64,000 bases of DNA from assembly GCA_030704615.1 (NCBI GenBank), contig CM060732.1, positions 39,909,053-39,973,052 on the forward strand. The letters run 5' to 3'. A model generated the notes under the pieces. The model saw nothing but the letters and a program-made list of their open reading frames with translations, did no database searches and was not told the origin of the DNA. Shown here piece after piece: positions 10,001 through 22,585 of this stretch. Source of the stretch: Takakia lepidozioides. Lineage: Eukaryota; Streptophyta; Takakiopsida; Takakiales; Takakiaceae. Positions within the stretch are counted from its first letter, which is position 1. Every line of letters begins with the position of its first letter. Both the position numbers and the translations under genes were made by a program.

Positions 10001-11425
10001 AGTACGACAAGTTAAAAGCCCATAATATCCTTGCTTTGATGCTTGATCCTCGCTTCAAGGGCATGGCTTTGGTTTCAGAGTATGTAGGCCGAGAGGTGGC
10101 CCTCCGAATCGTGGAAGAATATGACACGGAATCTTTACATCCATTGCTTCTCGCATGTTTCCAAGCTTTGGTACCATCTAGCCCCTTGGAAAGTGATTGT
10201 GGTCGAGTGCATGACAACACTCATGATTTATTCACGACCTCCGAAACAACGGCTGAAACCACCAAAGACATTGTCATCTGAGAATTGGCTTTGTTCCGAC
10301 GTTTTGCAATTAATGTAGAGAATTGCAGTAACCCTCTGACCTGGTGGAGGTCTCATGAACTAAAGTTTCCAACTATTGATCATCTGGCTCGGCAGATATT
10401 GGGAATCGTTGGCAGCCAAATTGAGACAGAACGAATATTTTCTATTGCTGGAATCCTCACTGCTTTACGTCGTTGTCGTTTGCAAACAAACAATCTTGAC
10501 AAGATGATCTTTTGTTGCAAAAAATTGGCCTAATGATCCGAGAGAGGGTTGCAAGAGTTTCAAAGTGCTGGCTGATATGAAGGAACTTGAGGATGAATTG
10601 GAAGAGCAGCTTGACGAGGAATTTGATGATGAAGTTGAACATGAGGAATTTCCCGAGGGCGATGAGACTTTCTAGTGTTGTGCTAATGGTAAGATTCATT
10701 TCACTTTTTCTAGTTTACAATGTTGATTAGCAATCTATCCATTTATATTAAAATTATATGTGCTGATTGGGTTTTTTTGGCTGCTTTGTCTTGACAGAAA
10801 TCTGAAGCAAGAAGAAGGGCTCTACAATGAAAATCCTTGCCATGGGATTATGGTAGCTGCCTAGAGTGTGTAGGATATACAAAAATCAGTGTATGTGAAG
10901 AAGGTATTGATGGATGCCGTAATATTTCTTCAAATCATTGAATAACTTACCCTACATAATGAAAAAATCTATATGAAACCAATCTGGTAACTAAGATGTC
11001 CATTATTGATCATCTGGATGATCCAGTTTCAAGGGCTAACCATCTTGCATGGCTGGTCAATCCATGCTTGGCATTTATTTAAAGTTTTTTTTTTATAGAA
11101 ATATTTTCATCATTTCAATATATGTAATTTTTTATTTTATAAATAGTTCATTTACATGACCGCAATATAACCGTTTTAAGGACCGCCGGTTATCTACCGG
11201 TTATGAAGTATATTGAACTTCCAGATCCGGTTCAAAAAACTGCCTGTGCAAAGGTCTTTAATAACCGGAATTGAACTTAACCGGGTTTTTTGAAAACATC
11301 AAAGAACCGCCTCCGGCAGGTCATTTAATTTTTTCTTTTGTCCATTTAACCGCCTCCGGAGGTTCTAAAGAAGGGGCAATTGGCAAAGAAGGAGCTCACG
11401 AAAACATGATAACCGCCCAACACTG
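7056..11425 (+). mobile_element. 4.37-kb hAT transposon with decayed transposase, CAGTGTTGG family
   Basis: It starts CAGTGTTGGGCGGTTAT and ends ATAACCGCCCAACACTG, a 17-bp perfect terminal inverted repeat. It is flanked by an exact 8-bp duplication ATTATTAC (7048-7055 and 11426-11433). Subterminal zones are full of CCGGTTA/TAACCGG words (for example 7081-7200 and 11160-11360), the usual transposase-binding repeats of hAT elements. A (TA)n run lies at 7111-7130. The left end sits 28 bp from the Pack-MULE. Perfect ends and duplication suggest recent insertion, yet the transposase is broken, so it was probably mobilised by another copy. Confidence 0.95.
7897..10676 (+). pseudogene. hAT transposase with BED finger, frameshifted
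   Basis: Successive blocks read as one hAT transposase. An N-terminal region (7897-8277) is followed by a BED zinc finger whose CIIC pair (8285-8300) and RRHVEVEH pair (near 8395-8420) lie in different frames with a stop between. Then come the catalytic core (8582-9308: FDLWMSKGAYDVFALVINF, YVKDEGSNLASM, CFGHAISKACQYV), an intron with donor GTAAGT at about 9308, further core (9609-10262: FASRVLMFEDALRFR, LALMLDPRFKGMALV), and the C-terminal dimerisation domain (10288-10533: PLTWWRSHELKFPTI, GSQIETERIFSIAG). An acidic tail ends near 10676. At least three frame breaks and a stop (near 8328, 8580 and 10280) make it non-functional unless some are unrecognised introns. Confidence 0.85.
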
Positions 11426-11433
11426 ATTATTAC

Positions 11434-14400
11434 AAGTATTCAAAAATTTTGAAGCCTCAAAACCATGAAGGGACTGAGTGAAAGGTCGTGCCATAAGAAA
11501 AAAAGGAGTGGTGCTGGTTCACATACCATGGTTGTTGTAGCGGAGTAGCCTGCTGCCCAAGAACAGAGCTCTGAGCACGGCGATGGCGGCAAGCGACCCA
11601 GAGTGCCTTCTCTTCTTTACCAAACCTACAACCCCACTGATGCCAGGCCTGAAGCCACTGATTTCAGCAGTTCCGTCTTATCGTTCTTGTTGCTCTTGAT
11701 TCACCCCTCTTCTTTCCCTTAGTTGCTTCTAAGTATCTTCCTTCGCTTCCTTGTGGAGCTCTCGCTCTTACTTAGGACTGGTTCGGAGCAGAGACACTTC
11801 TATCAGCCTTCAAGGCTTTTACAAGGTTATTTTTTCCTTGACTAATAAAGTTTTTCAAGGGCCACTGTCCCCCTTTTTGCAAAAAAAGAAAAGAAAAAGA
11901 TATCTACAATTTTCCTTTGTGTTTGGGTCTCGCTCTCTCACCTCAGATCTTGCGAAGAGGCTCTCCCAAAAACTGAGCAGTTTTGAGAATCCTGAAGGAA
12001 ATTCAAGCATATTGGACCTGCATCACTCGTCTCTATGGCAACCCCAGCGGCACTTCCCTGCCAACCCCGTCGGACAGCCCGCACTCAATTGGAGCAAGTT
12101 GTTGAGCCTCCCCTATCGGCTGCCCTTCTAACAACTGCTAGCTTGGGTCCCTCTTGGCCAAACGGACCCCTTTTTATCAGCAGGACACAATGGCACCGTA
12201 CCCAACAGGGCTCCTCCAAGCCAACAGCTCTCACAAATTGTGGACGTCAACCATGTGCAGGCATGTCAGCTCCAGAACTATGGCACGGAATGGGAGGAAG
12301 ACAACGTCTCACCTGATGAGAATGCTGACAGTTTCCAGGGCTTTCAGCAGGACGGGCATGGTTATACCTTGGGAGAATTACAACAAATGCAGTGGCACGC
12401 AAAAGCCCTTCGGCAGCGGCTAGAGAGTGTGTCTGTTGTAAAGAACCTGGCAGATCGGCAACGTGAGTCGACCAATTCTTCATCTCTCTCAGGCCCGTAC
12501 CTAGAATGCGCTTAGCACTGCTTCCTTGTCACTGGGAAGTCAAACAATCCCCGGAAGCCAACAAACACTCAGCACTGAAGCTGCACCTTTCAATCCCCCT
12601 GCTGCAACGCCGAAGGTACCCCAGCAGCCCATTGCCTCTATCAACGAAACAATGTTCCCTGGGCGGGCCATCGGAGACCGGCCACCTCTCACTTTTGATC
12701 GGCCAACGAGCTTCGCAATGTGGCAAATAGCAATGGCTCGGGAGGGCTTGGGGAGATGGTGTAGCCAAGCAGTCCCGCATTGGATGGATAAAACCATTTA
12801 AGAGCTCAACAGGTAAGACGTTGCTCCAAATGGTTGCATGCAAAGAGTGTGCATGTCTACAAGCTGTTCCTTGGCTTATTAGATTGCTCGGAGTGCATAC
12901 ACTTCAATCTAGAAATTTTCCCTCTCCTCTAATGAAGTACCAGGTCCATGTTACATTTAGTATATGCTAAAGTTCTGTTCGGTCCTGAACATGGAGATTT
13001 AGTGTGTCAGGCTGGTTGTTTGCAATCTCACAGATCAAATCACTTGACAGTGAATACAGTGCGGCTTCCCCCCCCACCCCTGCAGCAACAACAGCTCATG
13101 GGCACCACAGGACTACCCCCTTTGCACAATGGAGGCACCATGGGCAAGCGGGGTCGGACTTTCACCCCTGTGAATGAAAAGACCGAGTCCTTGGGGTCCC
13201 CTCGGATTCACCGCCAGCCCAGGGGATCTGGACTTTGGCTGCACGGATAATGGGGTGGACAGTGTCTTTCAAAATCCCCCACTCACCTCAGCAGTTGTGT
13301 CCAAGGAGTGCCCTTGAACGAGGAGAAATCGAGTCTCTCCAAGGATGTTTCAGTTCAAGGAGCTGGAGATAAAGCACCACCGAAGGCTGAGAGTATTCCA
13401 GGTGATGACACTCTCTGCCAGCCACCAGGCCTGAGACGGGACGTTTAGAAGCTACCTTCTCTTCCTTCCTGTGCATATTGCAAGCCTAATCTCCACTTGA
13501 AGTCCGTCCATTTCGTCAAATTCTTATCAAAAGGCTTAAATCATTTCCAAAAGAAGTTTCTCTGCAAAAGCCACGCCGCAATCCACTTGCATGGGTGATG
13601 TGCACATAACCCTTCTCCTTCCTAGTAGGCAGTCACAGTCCTCTCTGCTGCATGGATTTTAAGATGAAGTTCCACAGGAAGATGGCCATTCCAGGTGTAG
13701 AGGGATGAAGTTGGAGCCCTTAACTTCGTCTTCGCTTTTATCATACCTTCTTAACAAAGCAGGGGCTGGGAGAGAGGAACTATAGATGAGGTACACATAC
13801 ATTTGGTCAGCTTGGCTTTCTACGACCCATCCACTCTCATGCTGTAGAAGCACCAACCTTTGGTCAACATGCATGGCTTGGAATAGCCAACCAACTGTCA
13901 TAGATGAGTACTACCACTACCATCCACCTCAAGATAATCTGTGCCTGCCTCCCCAAGGCTGCCAAGTCCACAGCACTCCCAAAATATGGGACTCCAACTT
14001 TCCTTCAGAAGTTGGTGCTGCCATGATGAGTTTTAGACAGATCATGTATATCTGCAGATACAAGCTGAGAGTTTACTCACATTGCAAAAGACTGTCATAC
14101 CGCAAGCCAGGCAGGCAAGATCTGCAAAGGATCAGGTCCTCCTCGCCACAACCTGTCAAGCAAGGAGAAGGCGAGAAGAGAGGAGCAAGGAGGGGGTACA
14201 ACGGGGAGGTTTGTAAATTTCCTCCTCCTGCCCAAGCGGGCTAAATTTAATACGTGGGGTGGGGGGGCGTGTATGGGTCAAATGGCGGGGCAAATAGGCG
14301 GGGTAGTTAGCAAATCTTAGCTGTGGCTAAGATTTAGCCATGGTTTAAAGCTGTAGTGCAGCAGACTGATAGATGTAGCCACGGCTAAATCGTGCAGTGC

Positions 14401-15466
14401 GGCCAGGGGTTAGGTATGATTGACGGCTACATACGAAGCTTGGCCTTCAAGGGCTGTAGCTGTCAAGGCTTAGGCGTAGCCCTGCTTTAATTATGTTGGT
14501 CGAGCTTCCTACACATATAGGGAAGCCATGACTTCCATTTTCACACAAACAGGAAGTGGTCTCAGCCTTTATCTGCTTTTTGCAATTGCTTGCTGTGGAT
14601 ACGCGCAATGACTCCAGCAGGTCTACCTCAAGCTTACAAGGTTCTGTCCAGGGACACACCTTTACTCTCACAATCTTTCACTTGCTTACATCGCATGTTG
14701 GACAGCCATAGCAAGCATGAAGACCTGCCACTCACCTCGCGCATCCTCACTAACACACATTCTGTTGGATGTGGGTCCTACACTTTTCATGGGTCTCCAA
14801 GCTGTATGTGTAAGTTTTGCTACAGTATGTACTCATAAGATGTTGTTTTCTGTAGCCTCGTGTAGTTTTGCTACAGAGTACTTAGGAAAAAAGGTGGAAA
14901 TCACCTGTTGCATGAAGTAACCGCTGCCTAGGCAGAATGGTACAACGATTGGTGTACTTCCATGCTTCTTTGAAGGAAGTATTAGACGAAAGTGATCTAC
15001 CCTTGTGATGTCATACCAGAAGACTTGGAGTAATCTCAGTCTTGAGACATGTGATCTTTGAGGAAACTGTACTAATCTCCTTGCTTTGCAAAGTGATCAG
15101 TCCAGATATGCTACTAACTCTTCATACTCACATCTAGAGTGGACTCCTTGACTTCTTAGGTCTGGTGCTATCTCTAATTCTCTGTACCTTAACACCTCTA
15201 GCTAGTTCTGAAATGACATGGATAACAGCTGTGAAGGGGCTCTGAAACCTGGCATTCCTCATTTTACCACTAACTTAGTTATTGTAGTTCTTGTGGAATG
15301 GTGCCAGGTGAAAGTCGAAAGGTGTAGCCATATCTTACTTTGAAGAAGCTGATGAGAACTCTCTCTCCAGCAAGAAATACAAACTTACCGATGGAAGACA
15401 CATACTACCCTCATAACAAGAGCCACATACTGAAACAAGGTTCACTTGCACACAGGTACTGAACAG
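11434..15466. other. intergenic stretch with unrecognised short ORFs
   Basis: Overlapping + frames between 11751 and 12801, and one at 13786-14244, have proline/glutamine-rich, low-complexity wording and match no family I know. They may be a decayed gag-like or UTR region. Around 14310-14400 the words TTAGCC and GGCTAA recur in both orientations (TTAGCTGTGGCTAA), giving a short hairpin-prone patch. No F-box or kelch exon that could pair with the block at 15467 was found. Confidence 0.4.
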
Positions 15467-15837
15467 TCAATGGTCGCTTGTATGCCCTAGACCCCACAAG
15501 CTCCATGGATGGCAGCAAGGTCAAGGTGTACGACTCTGAGCAAGATGTCTGGAAGGTTGTGCTGAGGAAGGTCCCCATTCTGTTGGACCTCATGGATTCA
15601 GAATCACCATACCTGTTGGCCGGATTTGGTGGTAAGCTCCATGTGATAACCAAGGACATCAATGACAATGTGGCAGTACTAAGGGCAGAACTGCGTGAGA
15701 ACAGCAACAGCAATCTGCCCCCTTCTACGGCTGAAGGTGGTGAAGCTGAATTGGGCTGGAAAAGCATTGTGAGGGGGAGTTTCGGCTCGGTGGAGTTGGT
15801 CACTTGTCAGGTTCTTGACCTGTCACATAACCACTGA
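15467..15837 (+). pseudogene. last exon of F-box/kelch-repeat gene (partial)
   Basis: After an AG acceptor at 15465-15466 the frame reads VNGRLYALDP, then YDSEQDVWKVVLRKVP, SPYLLAGFGGKLHVITKD and ends FGSVELVTCQVLDL near a stop at 15835-15837. This matches the C-terminal exon of plant F-box/kelch proteins of the At1g22040 type, which recruit substrates to SCF ubiquitin ligases. The expected upstream exons (F-box and first kelch blades, nearly 1 kb of coding) are not found in the preceding 4 kb. It is either a truncated copy or the end of a gene with a very long intron. The exon itself is undamaged. Confidence 0.65.
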
Positions 15838-16990
15838 GGCCATTGACTAACTCCCAACTCTAAACCATTGACTACAGAATTTGGGCCCTGCTTCATGAAT
15901 CCTCTTAACCCAAACTATAGAAGAAGGCCCCTGAAATAACAAAGTGGCTTCACTGCTCTGTTTCTTTACTAAAACTTACTGTAGATTCTGTACAGGCAGG
16001 CCCTAACTCGGTTGTCCCACTTTGCCCTTTACACCCTTCACAAACATTTATATAATTGTGAAATTGATACTGTACTATTCATTAATTTGATCCAGCTAGT
16101 TATCTGTGTCCTTCCTAAGATGAGGACATAACTTTGCTGTTGCAGTCGGAATCCTCATTGGCTCTTCCGCACACATATAGGGCCTGGTCTCTTTCTTGTT
16201 CTCTCTTTCTCCCTTAGCCACACAGGGTCTATGGCCACAAGGCTATTTCAGACAACTATCTCAGATCATCAGAGAGATATCTAGTATTTAGAGTTGCACT
16301 AAAGCTGTGCAGGTAGGAAAGGAATGAAGGTGGGGGGATTAGTCGCTGACCAATACATAGCGTTTGGCAGCACCCTCACAGTCATTGTCCATCTCCAAAA
16401 CCCAGTCCTGTGATATGAATGTATGAAAGATGATTTGAGGGAAGTCGCAAAGGTGATCTATCTGCGAAACTTCAGTGAATTGCGTGAAGTAATTCATATA
16501 ACCAGTTTGATGCATATTGTGATAATTCTGCTTTGAGACAGAGTGAGTGAAATAGTGTCAGTCTGTCTAGATGCAGGAGGGCCTATTCATATCTTTAGTC
16601 CCTCTTGTTCACTTAGAGCAGCTATGAAGAAGGTCAGAGTGCGACTGCTTCACTTTTGAGCAACATTTCCTCTCTTACCCTCCCCATGACTTCCCCGAAG
16701 GTCGTTAATTTATGTTTCTAGAGATTTGATAGAAAGTAAGAAGAACCTCTTAACGTCGTAACCGTTTTTCAGTTTTGAAAGAGAGCGAGGTATACGAGAC
16801 AGGTGCACGGACATAGAAACACCAAAGTTGGTGTCTATTCGTTTGATCAATATGATATGCTATGCTCAATCCAATTTCTTGTCAATAGGTTCATATGGAT
16901 CTGGGGGAGGGGGTAGGCCCAGCCAAGAGGGCAACGTACTCCTGGCATTGGACTGGGCCAGTGTCCCTGTGCTGGGCAGCCTGCAGCATT
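15838..16990. other. unrecognised sequence, probably 3' flank
   Basis: No gene is evident. Around 16215-16245 the minus strand reads TAGCCTTGTGGCCATAGACC, part of a dispersed repeat also present near 43735. Confidence 0.4.
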
Positions 16991-17813
16991 TCACTGCCCT
17001 CTTGCTCGGTCACTGTGTTTCAGTGACTCTGTCATCATGATCTTCTTTAATGTAAGATGATCCATGGTGGGTTTGCCTCCACAAAGGAGATGCAATGCTT
17101 TAAGAATCTTCTCTTTAGGGTGGTGCACGAATGCAGTAGGCTCAAAAAACATGAACTCCGCCACCCTTTGATCAAAGTTCTCAGAGTCAAAACGATTTCT
17201 TGCTGTTCTTGGCATCTCCTTTGATCACTGCGATTTGTGAGTCTGTGGGATTGAAGCATAATGCCGGCAACGTCGATGCAACATCCTTTTCATGAAGTTC
17301 CATATTCTTCTTCTGTCCTTTCTGAATGAAAAGAGGGAAAGGTTCTTGCAGTATTTTCTGGAAGCACGGGTATATGAACTTTACTTTCCATAACCTTAGT
17401 ATCCTTTCTTCTTCTGTCTCTTCGAAGGCCAACTCCTCTTCAGCACATTCAGCCTCGACCTCTGCAGGGTTCCCTTCCGGAGCAACGGGAGGAGCTGCAG
17501 GGGTGTCCGCTGCTGGGGCTATGAACCTCTGCCATCCTCTGGATGAATCTTCCACAGATTACAGTCTTTTGGTCAGATTATCTTCGGCCTCTTGGTAGGA
17601 CCTCTCCTCGTTGTTGATCTGCTCCGCGTTTTCCTTTCCAAGTTGACTGTCAACAAGCCTGACAGATGCCACAATGAGCTGGTCGCATTTAGGAATAGTA
17701 GTATCTAGTAATACCACACAACCATCCGCTACAAATCTGGAGGACTGCCAATATCCCATCACTTGCAATCCCTCCACTGGGAAGATGCAGTTTCTCCCCA
17801 CACCGCAAGTCAA
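16991..17813 (-). CDS. hypothetical coding-like region
   Basis: Three successive minus-strand frames (17813-17559, 17555-17187, 17215-16991) give protein-like sequence without a recognised domain. The middle one starts MEDSSRGWQRF, has a Pro/Ala-rich patch (APAADTPAAPPVAPEG) and then a glutamate-rich stretch (EAECAEEELAFEETEEE). The third has FDSENFDQRVAEFMFF. They could be parts of one split or frameshifted gene or a retroelement gag. I cannot assign a function. Confidence 0.25.
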
Positions 17814-20164
17814 TTGGAGGGTTTTAACATAGTGTACGCCTGAGAGATCACTGGGACTTCTTGAAGATCTTATTAGGGAGAGAGGGAGAGGAAGGAGGAG
17901 GGTGAGATGGGATGGGACGCAGTGCGATAGCCAACTTCTCCATAATGTTTATCAATCTGCACATACCCGTTCTTTCATACTGATACAACAATTGCAACGT
18001 TCACATCAACTACAGTACCTTGACAAGTTTTGTAGCTGATTTGGTTAGCTGATTTGGCCACAAATTCTTCATTGGCGTATCACCTCTCTCAGATTTTCCG
18101 TTCTTTTCCCTCTGTAATGCCTCAGACAGTTTGTGTAAATCAGGAAGGTCAACCTTTCCTACAGCATTGACTGTTTTGTGGGAGTCTTCCTTAAATAGTT
18201 GACAGCTATTTCCTTGCTTGTGGTAACTACATGTTTGATACTCTTATGGTTGTTTATATATCAGCTCTCTGTGCGCTCCTTGGGAAGCTCATCAGATTGT
18301 GTAAATGCTGCAGAGGCATGCTTCACAAACTTGCTGTTATTTCATTGCAAGAGAATGTAAGAAGCAAATAAAAGACTGAAAAACAATTTGCTCATGGGTT
18401 TAGTTCAGCATTTTGAGACCCTTGAGGAGTTCAGAAGGTTGAAAGCCACCCATCCACATAAAGCAGCGCTGAGCAGGGGTCTTCCACATGCCAGATACAA
18501 GGTGGAAAACATCGGCCTTGGCAGCTGACTTTAGGCAGAAAATATCCTCACAATGTGCCATGCCACCAAGCTAAGCTAAGCTTCAGGACAAAATGCATGC
18601 GGCACACCTGCAAAACCTGACCGTCTTCAAATCCTCGAGGCTATGACACGAAATCCCCCGAACAAAAGAGTGCACTGCTGGGGTGAACAGAGGCTGTCTG
18701 TTGGGTGTTGCACAGGAGAGAGTGCCCAGGGTGGAGCTCCGATTCACGTCCATTTGCATTATCCACGTGTGCCGTGTTTGTCTATCTGGATCCTATTCTT
18801 GCAAACTACAACGATCAAACAGATCACCCATCAAAGCGAGCAGGCTACTCCAAACAGGTCTCGCAAATCCACTTCAATCTTGCACCCAATATTCTACAAA
18901 CACTCCAATGCTGAACTCAATGGCCCACGGCGCACAAATGCTAAAACCCTTGTTAAACACTTGAGGAAAGGCAGAGCGGCGACGCCGTAGAGATATCAAA
19001 CACGTATTGCAGAATGTAACGCTGACCTTGGAATCTACTTAGAATGTCCTAATACTGTACGATTAGGGTTAAGGGCTATACGTTCTCCTTGAAATGCTAC
19101 TCGAACACAGAAGTTCAGATTCCAGAATTTCCACAAGTACCAATCCCTGGATGACGACGAACTTCTGATCCCAGGCCACCGACCCATTTCACGTCAACGT
19201 CGTCGCATTCAAAGGTGTTTCAATCTCGATTTCCCAGTACCCACACCCCAAGAGGCGGCAGATGTTGTGCAGGCGGCTTTAGAATCTTTCGTGACAAAAA
19301 CTTCTCATCTCAAGGGCACCAGCTGGCCGCCTCATATGCAATACAGACATCGCAGATTCTGGGAGCGATATGATATAAAGGAGCACACAATGCTCGTGAA
19401 GGGTGACTGGAGCACACGCAATGCACATGATTTTAAGAATATGCACCGTGCATGCAGTCTTGTAATCAACTTTTTCACGTCTCTAAGAGGCCACATGGAA
19501 TTTGAAGTCTGGTTGAACTTGTCGTAGTAGAACTTTAGTATACTGCATCTCGTGAACATTACATTCTAGTCATGAGTGACAGAACGGAACTTATCTAGAC
19601 TAGAATCCTTGTAGCGACGCTGAATGGCGTCTACAAAAGACCTCTGATCCTAGATATCGAGTCCTCACTGGAAGGTTTAACGCGGTGAGCACTCGATGAA
19701 GTTCCATGTGAGCAAAAGATTGCAGGTGTGAGCAGAATTTGTACACCGCGGTCGACGGAGCCATAGATTGCATGGATGCAATCCACCCTCCTCGCACAGC
19801 CTGCTTGTGGTCGAGGGACTGGGAGCGTCGTTCTGGCCCTTTGCAATTGGTGGTTCTTAAGAGTTGCACGAGTCCATAGATTTATAAAAATCCCTGAGCG
19901 CAAGTCATTCATGAGACATCGAGCAGTAGTTGTCGGCTCAAAGTGCAAGTGCTCAGCTAGTAACGCCAGAGCGGATTTACAGACTATAACATGCTCGACA
20001 CAGTTCAGTTACGGTTCTCAATTTATGTATAACTAGACCAGATTACACAAAACATTCCTGGGGGACATGCACAGGGAGGGGCAGAAGCAATTAGCAAGGA
20101 GCAACTCACTGTTAGTTAGTAAGCAGATAGATGCTCCTGTGCACAACAACTCCATTTTTGCACC
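17814..20164. other. intergenic region upstream of pectinesterase
   Basis: Only short unrelated frames occur (18643-18990 and 19267-19527, +). The last few hundred bases should include the pectinesterase promoter, but I could not place a convincing TATA box. Confidence 0.4.
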
Positions 20165-22585
20165 ATGGTGCCACGAACAAGTCTAGCAAGACGAACAAAG
20201 ATTACGACCGTAATGTCTGGAGTAATTCTCCTCACTTGTATTCACTTGGCAGAATCGGCAAGGTGGCAATCGGCACTCCAATTCAAACTTCATAGAGATG
20301 ACAATCGAACGCCTGAAGGAAATTGGCGACACAATGCTAATGCTAGCATTTTACAGCAGGCGAATTCAGGAACAAGGTGGCCAATGAGGTTGCCAGCCAA
20401 TACAGTGATTGTTGTTAGCAAGGACGGAACTGGAAACTACACCGCAGTCCAGGAGGCCATAGATTCCGTGCCGGATGACAATCCTGCTGAAGTAACCATT
20501 CAAGTTAACTCAGGAACCTACGTGTAAGGTCATGCTTGGGGAGAATGTCCCTACATCATCACACACATACACAATCCCACGGTCTACCATTTCCAGACTT
20601 TCCATATATGTGAATGCGCACTACTAGTATACTGTATAGTATCGCGCAAATGGGATGATTGATGGATACTGCTGGTGCAGCTGTTTGAAAAGCTTAGTCT
20701 TGGTTGTCTATAGGACTGTCATGAAGCCGGCCAACATGAGCTATTTTGACAATTTCAATTCAGGCGCCCCTAGCAATGAAAGGAGAAGTTCTGGCTGATA
20801 TAAAGTCCATGCACCCAGAAAGTGAAGTTCTTCGCTTGAATCTGTTGCAGGGAGAAAGTAACTGTTGCAAGCAACAAGCCCCACATAACAATCCAGGGAG
20901 CTGGGAGAATGGTGACAACAATCTCTTGGGGTGATACGAGCAGTTCAGCTGGTAGTACCTTCGCCTCTGCATCCGTGGCTGTGGATGCTGCTAACTTCAC
21001 TGCACACAGTATAACTTTCAAGGTGAAAGTCTAAGCATTGTACTGGATTCTACCCCTGCTATATATCTCGAATTTCCTAACCATTATGGTTTTAGGTTGT
21101 GTGGTAACCGTAAACGACCGATGTCTTTGACCCCGAGCTCTTGTGAACCCGTTTGCATCGGTTGACGTATTACGTTCTATGACATTCAGGACACAGTGCA
21201 CAGTTTTTAGATTAAAGTAGGCCAGTTTGCTTATGAAGATCTTGAAAATATATAGAATTCGTCGATCTTCCAACATTTGCACCTAGTGTTCTGAGTCCTA
21301 GAGAGATGGACAGAATTCAGCCCCAAAGCCACCACCCGGCGCAGAGGGAGAGCAGGCAGTTGCTCTCAGGATTTCTGGGGATATGGCTGCTTTCTATAGC
21401 TGTGGGTTCCTTGGGGAGCAAGATACCCTGTACGATTTTTGGGGCCGTCACTACTTTAAAGACTGCTATATCGAGGGGGAAATTGACTTTGTCTTTGGAA
21501 ATGGACAGTCTTTGTATAAGGTGAGAAGACCAACTCATCTTTTCATATATTGGTCAGCACCTAACCCGACTTCAATTCTAAGAATTTCTTTCTGTACACT
21601 TCATCTCATGCTGATTACAAAGAAACTATCTAGGGATTTCGCATTCAAGCTGCCTCAGTCTGTCGATAGAAAGGCTCCAAAGTTTCATTTGGTACAGGCT
21701 GCAACTTCCTCCTGAAAGGTTCAAAGAGAGAGGCGATCTGTGAGAGAGACCGAATTTCTAAAGGGAAGACCTTTACAGTACATACATCCCACCAGTCAGG
21801 GATCGATCCATGGTCAAAAGCAAACCTTCCCGCATTTTGTTGTAGGATCGGGTGGGCCATTTGAACCATGAAATTGTCGAAGTGCTCAACTGTAAGGCAT
21901 GCTAGAGGCGCAGCTTGTAGAGAACATGATCTGCATCTGATCGTGTGAGAATTCCCAACTTGTTCATGAAATTCTGCGAACTTACGGAAGGATTCGGTGA
22001 TAAACTCAACTGCTACGACAAGTGGAAGCGTAACAGCTGATGGGCGAACAAACAACACCCAGACCACTGGCTACTCCTTCGTCGACTGCTCCATAGTGGG
22101 GACGGGCTCAATTGTACTCGGAAGGGCATGGCGCCCTTACTCACGCGTGGTCTTCTCCAACACGTACATGTCTAACATTATCCAGGCCGTCGGGTGGGAC
22201 GACTTGGGCGACACCGCGAATGATGCGTAAGTATTCCTGCACACACTCAGGTTTATACGGTCTCGTGATCAGCAAAAGTTTCTTCCCCTCTCGAGTCTAC
22301 ATTGATGCGAGTTAGCGCACGGGACCAAGGAGAACGCTTTAATTCCCTGGAGTGTTAGTCACAGTGTTTGACACACCATTACAATGGCAATATTCACAGT
22401 ATGCTTAGAACTTATGATGGGGTCGACTTTACAGGACTGTGTTCTATGGAGAATACAACAACACAGGACCAGGTGCAAACATGACAGGAAGAGTCAACTA
22501 TGCTAAGGCACTCACACAAGCCCAGGCCAAACCATTCATGGACATCAGCTTCATCGATGGCTCTGACTGGCTCAAGGAAACATAG
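20165..22585 (+). CDS. pectin methylesterase (pectinesterase), type II
   Basis: The enzyme removes methyl esters from cell-wall homogalacturonan. Five exons join in phase: 20165-20523, 20851-21022, 21314-21520, 21991-22226 and 22435-22585, giving 374 aa. The first 31 residues are a signal peptide (hydrophobic [15 protein letters not shown]), and there is no PMEI pro-domain, so it is the short secreted form. Signature blocks are GTYVEKVTV (about 117), QAVAL (Gln191), QDTLYDF (Gln213, Asp214), [13 protein letters not shown] (Asp235) and [13 protein letters not shown] (Arg291, Trp293). The catalytic Asp pair and Arg are all present. Exon 4 is taken to start at 21991, where [10 protein letters not shown] replaces the usual DCELHSIAT. 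That acceptor is the least sure border. No disabling change was seen. Confidence 0.92.

Noticed and set aside
590-11425. CRISPR array or prokaryotic island
   Set aside because: No regular short repeats with unique spacers, and spliced eukaryotic genes throughout.
21645-22067. 140-codon minus-strand ORF inside the pectinesterase gene
   Set aside because: It is antisense to exon 4 and the preceding intron and has no domain.
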